From Megaleporinus macrocephalus (lineage: Eukaryota; Chordata; Actinopteri; Characiformes; Anostomidae): a stretch of 64,000 nucleotides of DNA. The notes under the pieces are model-generated. The model ran no database searches. It was not told where the DNA came from and was given only the letters and a program-made list of their open reading frames with translations. The stretch lies in the NCBI GenBank assembly GCA_021613375.1, contig CM038704.1, forward strand, positions 32,550,582-32,614,581. The letters are read 5' to 3'. Positions 46,257 to 56,949 of the stretch are shown here, piece after piece; the first letter of the stretch is position 1, and each line of letters begins with the position of its first letter. The position numbers were made by a program, and so were the translations under genes.

Positions 46257-47358
46257 TAGGGCTGGGCGATAAAACGATAACGATAATTATCGCAAAATAA
46301 CGTTTCCTCGGTAGAACTATAAGACGTAGTCGATAGAAAGTCGACAGAATTAAGTTCGTCCGTATTTTGAGAGACAACACGAACAGCCAATGAGAATGAG
46401 AATAATGCCGCCCCCAAACCAATCAGGTGGCTGAACTAGAGTTCCAGCCTTTTGGTGTTTGGTTGAAGCACACAGCGCAGAGTGTAGGCGTAGCGGCAGT
46501 TTAACCCACAACCTAATAATCTGGTTACTGCAGGCGTCACAGTCGAGCAGCCAGAATGAAATAAAAAAAAATGACGACAGACAACGTTAATTACTACTGA
46601 AAGAAACATATAACGTGTCAATAATTTAAAAATAATCTGCTAAGATAACACGTGCTGTCTTGTTGCTGTGTTGACAAAGCGCTACGGGGTGTTTGAGCTT
46701 GTGTGTAGCAGCTGTACAGTTGTGTTGTACAGAGCTGACTGAGCACCACACTGTTGTGTTTCGGTGTAAAACACTCCCACAACTTTAGATGCACACGAGC
46801 GATTGTTTGTAGCTGCAGTTTGCGCTCCGGATAAATCCTTTCTTTCAGTGGGCGCGGCCATCTTTGAAACGCATCGACGCACACTACGCTAATCTATGTA
46901 ATTTCGTAATCGCTAAACATAAATATGTATACTGTAGGAGTTTGAGTGAGAACGCTGAGGCAAAGTTGACTTTATGATCAAAAAACCTGAGGAGGAAAAC
47001 TTTATTTTCTACCAAAAGAGAACCGCTAAACCAACTCCCCATTTGAGCCGACAGTCGACTTACCGCTACAAGTCATTTCCTCAGCCCTTAAAGGGAGGGC
47101 CAACAACAGCCTGCTTAACACAGTGTCTGTGTGTAAATACTGTTCATGCTAATACTGCCATATAGAACATTACACAACTGTGTATATATTTGTCTGAAAA
47201 TAAAAAACAATTTAAGAAAAAAAAATAATTTTGATATCTTCATATATCACAAAGTAAAAAGGAAATAGTGATTTGATTTATATCGTGATATATATCGATA
47301 TTGACTGATATGAAAGAAATTATCGTGATAAGATTTTTTCCTATATCGCCCAGCCCTA
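46257..47358. mobile_element. hAT-type MITE, complete, 1102 bp
   Basis: The ends are TAGGGCTGGGCGATA and TATCGCCCAGCCCTA, a perfect 14-15 bp inverted pair with further subterminal TATCG-rich blocks. The flanks GCATGAAA (46249-46256) and GCATGGAA (47359-47366) are an 8-bp target duplication with one mismatch. There is no transposase inside; it is CpG-rich in the middle. It sits within coding exon three of the integrase relic: removing it joins SIPSISVG to MEYGEKG in one frame. The element at 41129 is a truncated relative. Confidence 0.92.
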
Positions 47359-50345
47359 GCATGGAATATGGAGAAAAGGGACACCCAAAGTTTATCATGA
47401 TCTCTAGAGATAGAGATCATCTTCAGAGATTAGTAAAAATGCATCTGCCAATACCTTGCAATGCCCAGCTTCTCTGTGTCTCAACAAAGACAGTGAAACG
47501 CAAACTCCTTGACTACAGAATTTCTGTAAGACTTACGTACAGCAATATTTCAGATGATGAGTTGGACAACCCTGTCAGATCAGTGAAACTTGAAAGTCCA
47601 AATTTAGGTTACAGAATGATGAAGGGAAGACTGCAAGCACTGGGCCATCGTGTGCAATGGACAAGGGTGTGGGATTCCCTGCATTGTGTGGACCAACTGG
47701 AGTTTTGTTAAGAATGACCCAGCTGAGGTGCATTGTAAGAAGGACATACTCCGTCCATGGCCCTCTCCATCTTGTCCATGTCGACACAAATCACAAGCTT
47801 ATCAGTTATTAATTATTTTTAGTTTATTACCTAGGTAAGTGTTCTGAATCTTGACTACCTGCTCTGCACATTTTATTGTTTTCCTTGCTTCCTACACTCC
47901 TGGTTCACTAATCTGGGCTTGATAGCCCAGAAGCTTATTTTAGATAATGTTAACAATAAGATGCTATTTGGAAACTGGGCTCAGCTCATGAACAACACCT
48001 AACTGAGTTGAAGTGGGAGTGTAAAAGAGGGAAACGCTAAAATGTGCAAAGAAGTGGTTGGGAAATAACCACATACTCCCGGTTCTGGTCCTGGAGTACC
48101 TTGCCATTTGGGAGGCACTTCCCTAGATCAGTGGTTCTCATACGGTCCTCAGGGCCCCCAGTTAATCCCTGAGGATCGAAAGGTGAACTTTAAAAAAAAA
48201 AGTTCAAAAGTAAATAAGTGTGAAAAACAAACCTGTTTAGTTAACAAGATTGCCATCATTCTGTTATGTAACAATAGTGCCAGACCTACTAACGTGTATT
48301 CTAAATGTATTTCAGGTCATGTACCTAGGTGCTGCAACAAACAACAAGGCATCCACTGCTCTTGGTTTCTTCCTGCAGTCAGTAGAGAGAAATGGCTTTC
48401 CATTGAGGCAAGTTATCTTTTATTCACAAATAAAAATAATGAGACTTTTTTTTTAATGCCAACGCAGTAACAGAACTTTCATTCCTCTATTTAAAAGAGA
48501 GGTAAAGGAGCAATTTTACATTTAAATCATTCATTTTATATTAGTCCAAATTTTGAGTTGGTGTTGGTGTTGTGCAGATATTATTATTAAAATATTTGAA
48601 ATATTATTGAAATGTGTTAAATAAGTGTTATGTCTCTGATTTTCTTCCTGTTTTCTCAGAGTAGAACGTCTGTGGCGTGATATCTGGATGGCAGTCACAA
48701 ACATCTTCTATGATATGTTTTACACAGCCTAGAAGAGGAAGGCTTACTGGATCCATCCAACAGCTTGCACTTTTTCTGTGCTCAGTATGTTTTCCTGCCA
48801 TGACTCCAAGCCAGCCTTGATGCCTTTACGAATGGTTGGAAGAACCATTTGGTCCGCACAGAGGGGAATTTGTCCCCAAACCAGATGTGGGAGCTGGGAC
48901 TCCTTAGCAGTCCTGTGACTCATCCAGAAAACATGGAGGTATTTGTCAGGTTTATAGTGTTTTAACCCAATTCTCTGAATAACAAATGTATTGTTACCCC
49001 CCAATCAATAAAATACAACAGTAAAACTATGTAACTTGCCTAATCAGTATGTAAATGCTTAGGATTTTTTTTTTAAGTTTATTTCTAGTAGGAGGCATAA
49101 AGTTATTATTCCCCCTTTTTTTTGTACAAACGTGCTGTCAGATTTGCAACTATATGGCAATGACCTAGTTAACATTCAAGTATCTTTTTAGAGAGAATAT
49201 AGAGAGAGTGTACCAGTGTTACCAAAACATTTTTATTTCAAGTAAACATTCAGTTGAAAACATGACATAACCTTGACATTTAGAACAGTAAAAACTGATT
49301 TGAATCAAACCAGGCTTTTTGTGTCCATTAAGCGTTCGTCAAACATTCCAGTTCATTTTGGAATTGCTTTATTAACCTGTGTATGAACAATTCATAATGA
49401 AACTGATTAAGCCAGAGGTTCTTAGCTTTAGTCTTGAGACCCCCTGCCCTGTACGCTGTAGCCCATCACACCTGATTGAGCTATTTAAACTCTGTGAAAT
49501 TCACGGTCAGCCTAAATGGCTTGTACCATGACTGTTCTAAATGCATCATAGTTGGTCATGTGTGCAGTAGGAAACATAATAGTTTTTGCACATACACTTA
49601 CAACAGGGAAGCATATTTTGTGTTCTGGCAATCTCAGTGTACACTCATGGTACACAGCGTAATCTTGAACTCCTGTAGTTCAGAGGCAAGAAGTGGCTTG
49701 TGTGCCTGACCAGTAAGCCACTGCATTACAAAGGGCACAGTTAGGGAGGATACATCTGTGCCAGGCTTGACTTCATATTCGCCTCCTAAAACACAAGGGA
49801 TGTCTTTGCTGAACAGTTTTAAATGGTTTAACCGTAACTAGTTTCTCAAAAGCAATGTTAATTAATTTCTTCTTCTAAAACTGTAAAGCATACACACTGA
49901 CCTTCTATTTCTTGAAGGAAATCTTGAAAGAAATTGATGAGGGAACTCTCACAGGCTTTTCTAATCGTCCCTTTCTCCGACATTTCTGTGACTATATTCT
50001 GCATGATGAAAACTGCATCAACCTGAAGGACACATTAAAATATTTTTAGGTCATGTAGGCCACACTGTATCAACTGTTATACAAAACTCTCAGTTGTACA
50101 TCTAGCAAGGAATCTTCTTCCTTGTTATAAAAGGCTGCATTTCAACAAATTGATAACTCAGGAATTTACTGTAAACTATGTAAAAATGTTACACAGCTGT
50201 ACTGAGTCAATACATGTTAAGAGAAAAGTAAATATACAACCTAGGACAAGACCAATACAGTATTAAAAATCAAAAGCAAAGTCAAAATCAAAATCAAACA
50301 TTGACAGTATACAGTGAAGAAACATTATTAATATTGTTTTTATTC

Positions 50346-52465
50346 TAAACCTTTTCATCATCATCCGTCAAACCAGGGACAAAAAAAACGCGAGTTCTGT
50401 GTGTGCCCCCAGGACCTCCACAAAATTGTAGGTCTGGAGACCTTTGCGCAGTTGCTTCAACATTGGCATCAGACGAAAAGTTGCATGCAGCACTAAAGAC
50501 CTTTGAGAGGGTACACCACATATAAATGTATGCGCTGTAGGCAGCCATAATGCAAAGTAACCTTGTGAGATGTTCCCAGTTTTGTTTTGTTTAGACCATT
50601 GTATAGCACAGTACACCTTAAAATTGTGATAGAGTTAAAACTGGCAACATGGATATCGGTTCAGATAAAAGCACACTTTATTAGCTATATATGTATGGTA
50701 TCTCCAAATGTCCTTGGTATTTTATCTCCCATTGAGATGTTTCATACCTTTTGATTGCGTTTCTGTTCTCCATGTTGATGGCCCTAGTAAACCCACAATC
50801 AATTATAGCATTGCTCCATGGAGAGAGATCATTTCCTTCTTCAACCTCACATGAAAGAATGCATGCATGACAGTTACCAAAATACATACATACAGTTATC
50901 AAAAAGGGTAGTTTGAAAAACAGAATTATGGCAATTCATTCAAAACAACATTGTCACCTGTTTAATCAAACTGTAAAGTTCAGAGTCATCTACATCATCT
51001 TTTGACAGTTTTGATTCATCTAATTCCCCTGTTGAGATTACATCATAGCACCACTTCCTGAGGAAACAGGAAGCAGGTCCACCCTGAGCCAAACTGACCG
51101 AAAACACTTCTCCAGCAAACCTGAAACAGAAAAAGAATTGCCACAAATGCAATTATTTTGCTGACTTTGTCCATATCATTAATGGAGTACACTAATGGAC
51201 TCTTTCCATGCCTGTCCCCTCTATGTTCAAAAAGCTGTTCCTCTATTTCACTGACTAGTTCTAAAATAAAATATCAAAGAGATTTTATTGGTTTGCAGAG
51301 ACCCAAGTAAACAGTTTCTAAATAAGAAAATGTCCAGTGAAATGTTGCTGATAACTTACTGGTAAGAAATTCCTTTCTAATGGCACCCGTGTCAACACCT
51401 GATCCCCAATAAAACTAACTTTTAAAGTGTTAGCAGGGGATCCTCTCTTCTGCCGTTGCCATTGCAGCATGGCTCGTGGAAAGCCAGAAACACAGATTTT
51501 GAAGTCCCTGCTTCCATCAACTTTATTCGCAACCAAATGCAGGACATCATCCTCACTATGTGAAGAACAAAAAATTATTTAATCAATCAAAACATTTATT
51601 ATTTGCTGATATTCTGTGAAAATTTTATTTAATATAAATGTTACTGGACCATGTTATTCTGTGATTACTTGCCTGGCATTCAGGTGTGCAGTAAGGGATG
51701 TCCTGTGTGATGCAATTCAGGCTATGTACAGGAATCATAACATACTTTACTTTAAAAGTCTAAATTCACAAAGCACACATGAAAAAAAAACATTTGTTGA
51801 TTGTGATGCTTAGTCAAGTTATATATTAACAAATGTTAACACCACGTACCTGTCTCCACATATACTTGCATGCACAAGCAGGTCCTTCTGTGGAAATACA
51901 TTCAAACTAATAGGACACTGTGCCGCATCCTGTAAACAGCAAAATAAAACATCCTATAGAAACAAAATATAAAGAAATAACACTGATTGCAATCATGGCA
52001 CATTAGATTTGGTTGATCTTGCACTCCCTGACTAGGCAGTTAAGAAATTGAATGAATAATTGATATTGCACTTCTTACTGACAGGTAACTCTAACAAAAC
52101 AATATTTAACATTAACATTTTATAAATAACAATGATGTAGTTTACCAAACTAGAAGCAAGGTAATATGGTAATTATATAACCATCATCATCATTGTCAGT
52201 CACAGACATCAAAAAAAAAAAAAAATTACAAAGTACAATACCTACAGTAATAAGGTAACGAACATTTTAAAGACAACAGGACATACACAATCACTGGCCA
52301 GGTTATGGGTATCTGAAACTCAATAACATAATCAAAATTGCCTAATGTAGGAGAAAAGATAACTGGTGAAAACTGTCGTATACAGCAGTGTTTCATGTTT
52401 ATGCGGACAGTACTAACAGCTAGGATAGCATATACTGCAGCTTTTATATCAGATGGTAACGAACA

Positions 52466-52515
<50 letters not shown>

Positions 52516-52945
52516 ATATTAAAAAAACAGATTTAACAAGTTACATCTAAACTTACTTCAGAATTTCCAAACCAGCTTAAAGTAACTCCAGTTCCTCAGC
52601 AGGTGACGGTGAAGTGTCAGTGTTCTTGTTAAGGAGAAATACATTAATAACAAATGGCTTCCAATTTTTTTTTTTGTCGCTTACCTTGGACAAGTGGTCT
52701 ACCAAATTTCCTTTTTTGTGCTGCACCTTTAAAGAAACCAGGAAATGGCCTGCAAGCAACAAACAGAATGTTACAGATATACAAGAAAATGTTCATGAGT
52801 ATAAGCAATTAAACAATTAAATCAGCAAAAGTAATTGTTAACCTGGCCATATCCTGTGCTAGGCATGGTTGAGGAGGAGGAACAGGACAAGGAGGAGGGC
52901 GTGGGAGGGGCTGTCTTGTTTGCTGGACCTGACCTCCCTTGACTT
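50346..52945 (-). pseudogene. HECT-domain ubiquitin-ligase-like relic, multi-exon
   Basis: Exons on the minus strand with AG/GT borders: about 52945-52843; 52749-52685 (PFPGFFKGAAQKRKFGRPLV); 51929-51850; 51555-51360; 51260-51166; 51120-50958; 50845-50748; 50500-50346. Key words are DFKICVSGFPRAMLQWQRQK, a shifted SGVDTGAIRKEFLT, FAGEVFSVSLAQGGPASCFL with RKWCYDV, LSPWSNAIIDCGFT and LHATFRLMPMLKQLRKGL. They resemble the HECT N-lobe of the fish G2/M-phase E3-ligase-like (G2E3-like) family as I remember it. Most exon joins are phase-compatible. Two single-base slips in homopolymers (51404-51407, 50381-50388) break the frame, the donor after 51166 is weak, and no C-lobe with a catalytic Cys is seen. 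Its role in the element is unknown. Confidence 0.65.
52463..52512. repeat. (AC)n microsatellite
   Basis: About 25 AC units in an intron-like part of the HECT relic. Confidence 0.96.
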
Positions 52946-53293
52946 AGGCCCTAGGTCAGCAAATTTATAAGAGTCTGAGTGGCCGTAGTGATATCAGGAT
53001 ACACTTTCTGCTAAATATAAAGTGGCCGTTAACAGTTTATTATACAGAGTAAGGTTAACCCAGTTAGCTCCATGACTAACAACTAACTACCTCCACATGC
53101 ACAGCTTAAATTATGGTTCCTAAATTAAAAGTTTTCATTTAACATTTCTTGAAGACGTAAAAGCAGCTCCACTGCTCAAACTAACTGAAGTTAGCTCCTA
53201 ATTAACTTACTGGATCTCATTAGCTTACTTTACCATTTACCAAGATGATATGTTTAAAGAAATGTGGTTTGGGACACAGCGGTGGATGCTGTG

Positions 53294-53343
53294 GGAACCA
53301 TTTGGCTATATATTGAAACCGGAGCAAAGAGAGAAGTGCGAAA
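53294..53343 (-). repeat. Right inverted end region of candidate transposon
   Basis: The plus strand reads GGAACCATTTGGCTATA, TATTGAAACCGGAGCAAAG, then AGAGAAGTGCGAAA. Inverted, this is the left end region without its 210-bp spacer. The 17-bp word is exact. Confidence 0.6.
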
Positions 53344-53360
53344 GGAGAAAACCATCATGA

Positions 53361-53544
53361 AAAAGGATTATGAACGTAAAATGCGAGACACAAAGAAAAG
53401 CAGTGTGATGCGCAAACAAAAGAGAGAAACGCGAAAGAGTGAAAGTATTGCAAAAAAAAGCAGCAACATAAAATGTGAAGCGCAAAGAAAAGCAGTGTGA
53501 CGCACAAACAAAAGAGAGAAACACAAAAGAGGGAAAGTATTGCA
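53361..53544. repeat. 92-bp tandem duplication
   Basis: Two copies (about 53361-53452 and 53453-53544) share AAAGAAAAGCAGTGTGA, GCGCAAACAAAAGAGAGAAA or GCACAAACAAAAGAGAGAAA, and GAAAGTATTGCA, with roughly 90% identity. They lie between the right inverted end and the gypsy remnant. Confidence 0.85.
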
Positions 53545-53589
53545 GAAACAAAATAGGAACGTGTGGGATAAGCCCACCCCGTCATCTCG

Positions 53590-56500
53590 AATCCAGTAGA
53601 GACCTGACCAGGTACGCCGGCGACCCTTCAATGTCCTGGGGCGGCGGGGCCGCCGCCGGGGGAAAACCTGGGACACAGCTGAGAAAAAAAAACAGGCTTT
53701 AGCAACGAGACATGGAAAGTAGGAGAGATCCTGTAATGGGGGGGTAGTTGGAGGCAGTAAGCCACAGGGTTAATCCTCTTTATAATCTTAAAAGGCCAAT
53801 GAATCGAGGGCTGAGTTTTTTACTAGGAAGTCTGAGCTTAAGGTCCTTAGTGGGTAGCCAAACCCTCTGACCCACCGTGAACTCTGGGGTGTCTCTGCGA
53901 TGGCGATCAGCCTGCCTCTTTTGCCATCTTACCGCTCTTTGTAGCCGTACATGGGCCTCTTCCCAGGTTTGTTCGCTCCTCCGCATCCAGTCATCCACAG
54001 CTGGGACCTCCGACGGTTCTCCAGACCAGGGGAACAAGGGGGGTTGATAACCTAAAATACACTGGAATGGAGTGAGTCGAGTAGAGGTGTGGGTGAGTGA
54101 GTTTTGGGCACATTCTGCCCAGGGTAGATACCTGCTCCAATCATGCTGAGAGTTGCTACAATATGATTGGAGAAACCTGCCTATCTCCTGGTTTAGTCTT
54201 TCGATCTGGCCATTGGACTAAGGATGATACCCAGAAGATAGGCTAACGGAGATATTTAACAATTTACAGAACTCTCGCTAGACATGGGCGGTGAATTGGG
54301 ATCCCCGGTCAGACACAATGTCTTTGGGAAGGCCAAAAAAAACTGAATACTTCCCGAAATAGCATTTCAGCGGTCTCTAAGGCGGTGGGGAGCTTAGGAG
54401 TGAGATAAGCCTGCATCCTTTGGAAAATCGATCTACCACCACCAAGACAGTTGTATTTCCTTGTGAGGGGGAAGATCTGTGATGAAGTCTATGGATAGGT
54501 GAGACCAGGGATGGTGAGGGACAGGAAGGGGTTCCAGCAGACCCGCTGGCAGCTGCCGAGGAGTCCAGCTTTGAGCACAGATTACACATGTGTTTCCAAA
54601 ATCTTTGACATCATTAGCAAGTCAAGGCCACCAAAACTTATTTCTTACTAGGGTTGTAGTCCGCTGAATGCCTGGATGTCCAGAGCTGGGTGTGGAATTA
54701 CCCAGTTGACTACCTCTGTGCGTAGTGCTGACGGTACGAAAAGCCTGTCAGGCGGGCAGTTTGCTGGTGGTGGGTTGGGTCCTTAGGCAGCCTGGATCTG
54801 GTCCATGAGCTCCCACCTGATGGGTGCCAGTATGCAGGACTGAGAAATGATGGGGGCCTCGTCAGTGGGGGAAGTCTCACCTTCATGAATACGAGAAAGA
54901 GCGTCCGCCTTGGTGTTCTTAGATCCCGGTCTGTAGGTGAGAGTAAAATTAAAACGGGTAAAACAAAGAGCCCAACGGGCTTGGCGAGGGTTCACGCACT
55001 TGGCTGTCTTGGTGTACTCGAAGTTTCGGTGATCGGTAAGGATCATGAATGAATAATGTGCCCCCTCCGCCAATGTCTCCATTCTTCTAGGGCTTCCATG
55101 ATGGCCAGGAGTTCACGATTGCCGACGTCATAGTTGCGTTCTGCTGCATTGAGCTTATGGGAGAAAAAGGCACAAGGGTACATTTTAGCAGGGGTGCCAT
55201 GCCTTTAGCACAAGATAGCTCCTATTCCAGTGTCTGAGGCATCTACTTCCATTACGAAGGCCCGTGAGGGATCGGGGTGTTTTAAGATAGGAGCAGATGA
55301 GAACTTGGCCTTTTTGCGAATTTTTTTGAGTTTTGCGAATGCAACTTCGACAGTAGTGTTCCATTTTAGAGTTCAGGGTTTTCCACAAAGCAGGGAGGTC
55401 AACGGGGCTGCAACAGAGCAAAAATTCCTGATAAAACGTCGGTTGAAATTGGCGAATCCAAGAAAGCTTTGTAGCTTTTTAACAGTTTAGGGCAGTGGCC
55501 ATTCTGTGACTGCTTTAACCTTGCCTTTGTCCATCCTTACCCCTTGAGAGTTGATGATATACCCCAGGAAGGCGATCTCTGTCTGGTGGAACTCGCATTT
55601 TTCTAACTTGACAAAAAGCTGATGTTCCAGCAGCTGTTTTAACACCATACAGACATGATTGACGTGTTCCTCCCTATTCCTGGAATATATAAGAATATCA
55701 TCAATGTATACGATGACCCACCGATCTAGCATGTCCCTCAAAACCTCATTAATGAACGACTGGAATACTGAAGGTGCATTTACAAGGCCATAAGACATCA
55801 CTGTGTATTCATAGTGCCCCCTGGTGGTGACAAAAGCAGTTTTCCATTCGTCTCCCTTACGGATACGAATTAAATTGTAGGTGCTGTGCAGGTCCAGTTT
55901 AGTGAACACCACAGCCTGACATAACTGTTCTAAGGCTGAGGGAACCAAGGGGAGGGGGTAACTGTACTTGACAGTAACTGCATTAAGGCCTCGATAGTCT
56001 ATACAGGGCCTCAGCCCGCCGTCCTTCTTCTCTATAAAAAAAACCCCCAGCAGCGGCAGGTGAGGTTGAAGGACGGATGTAGCCCCATGAGTCACCAACC
56101 ATGGATAACCTAAAACTATGGGGTGCTCTGGGGCATCAATAACAAAAAGGGAGGCCATTTCAGAGTGAAACAGACCCGTGATAAGTTGGAGGGGGATGGT
56201 GGTTTGGTTTACAGTCCCCTCTCCTAAGGGCTGGCTATCTATGCCTTTGATTTTTAACGGGGTCTTGCAGGAGATGAAGGGGATAGATAGTGAGTGTGCA
56301 AAAGTTTTGTCCATAAAGTTGCCTGCAGCTTCAGAATCAATCAGGGCTGGAACAATAAAAGATTCATTACCATAATTTATCTTCACTGGAACAGTCAGCT
56401 TACGAGTTGAAATCATGGTAGTAGTACTCACCTCCAGAGTGGATGACTTTTTCAGAGCATTACAATGATCGCGATATTGGTCCTTCTCTCCACAGTACAG

Positions 56501-56896
56501 ACATAAGCCCTCGCGGAACCTCCTCTGTTTTTCCTCTAGAGGGAGTCTGGTTCTGCCCAGCTCCATGGTTTCAGGCTCCGTGGGTGGAATCAGCTGGCGT
56601 GTCGGAGGGATAGCGGGAGCGGAAGCTCGCATACGCGAGCGAATGAGATTGTCAAGGGTGATAGAAAGCCGGATTAGCCCTTCTAGAGTCTGTCCGTCAT
56701 CTTTACATGCCATCTCCGCCTTAAAGGTGTCATTGAGGCGATTGCGGTAGACGGTTTTCAGAGCATGATCATTCCATTCACTCTCTGCTGCGAGAGTGCG
56801 GAAGGAGAGCGAGTAGTCCAGTGCCGTGTCTTTGCCTTGCCATAGGAGGAGGAGCTGTTCTCCTGGATCCTTTCCCGAGCCAGAATGGTCAAACAC
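53590..56896 (-). pseudogene. Gypsy gag-end/pol polyprotein, degraded
   Basis: The longest segment (56896-55487, 469 codons) has the end of gag with a zinc knuckle CLYCGEKDQYRDHC, where the usual His is Gln. Next comes a protease with ALIDSEAAGNFMD in place of the DSG triad, then GYPWL. A deletion of roughly 100 residues follows, then the reverse transcriptase from FFIEKKDGGLRPCIDYRGLN to VIVYIDDILIYSRN (catalytic YIDD) and FLGYIINSQGVRM. Further minus-strand pieces are RNase H (55082-54783: [32 protein letters not shown]), integrase (54760-54030: [19 protein letters not shown]-like, [12 protein letters not shown]) and the integrase C-terminal [20 protein letters not shown] (54037-53780). Frames change between all pieces. 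The protease and zinc knuckle changes would disable it even without the breaks. Confidence 0.9.
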
Positions 56897-56949
56897 GTCC
56901 TTGAACTTTTATTCGAACAAAACGTAGCAGTGCATTTCCGGAGCATTCG

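Larger units (their letters stand above)
45200..50049 (+). pseudogene. IS3-like DDE integrase/transposase relic, multi-exon
   Basis: Possible exons: 45200-45229 (MAGGRPAGPQ, then GTATAT donor); 46025 to about 46139 (LLYELQYLVDQQPIDLNYLQ); 46209-46256 joined to 47367-47790; 48316-48407; 48660-48938; perhaps 49918-50049. The third exon has MEYGEKGHPKF, a helix-turn-helix (AQLLCVSTKTVKRKLLDY), the IS3-type HTH_21 word LGYRMMKGRLQALGHRVQW and, after a 1-2 base slip at about 47690, RCIVRRTYSV and the first catalytic Asp in HLVHVDTNHKLI (codon 47783-47785). The fourth has MYLGAATNNKASTALGFFLQ. The fifth starts VERLWRDIWMAVTN with the catalytic Glu (codon 48664-48666). The exon that should carry the second Asp is missing. 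A hAT MITE interrupts exon three, and stops lie in exon five. The family call rests on motif order. It is inactive. Confidence 0.75.
45124..53343. mobile_element. Candidate IS3EU-like DNA transposon with HECT passenger gene
   Basis: Two inverted end regions enclose a plus-strand IS3-type integrase relic and a minus-strand HECT-domain relic that converge. The left end region has TTTCGCGCTTCTC...CTTTGCTCTGG (45124-45157) and, further in, TATAGCCAAATGGTTCC (45377-45393). The right end region, read inward on the minus strand, has TTTCGCACTTCTC...CTTTGCTCCGG followed directly by the same 17-bp word (53343-53294). IS3EU is a eukaryotic transposon superfamily with an IS3-like DDE transposase. Whether known members carry HECT genes I cannot say from memory. 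The outer borders and target duplication are not resolved. A chance or unrelated-repeat origin of the inverted blocks is the main alternative. The element is dead. Confidence 0.5.

Noticed and set aside
52226..52516. 96-codon minus-strand frame starting with Cys-Val repeats
   Set aside because: Its start is the (AC)n array. It has no domain and overlaps intron-like sequence of the HECT relic.
53306..53676. Several overlapping minus-strand frames of 76-102 codons rich in Phe, Leu and Cys
   Set aside because: They cross the 92-bp tandem repeat and the end of the gypsy element. The similarity between frames is due to the tandem repeat.
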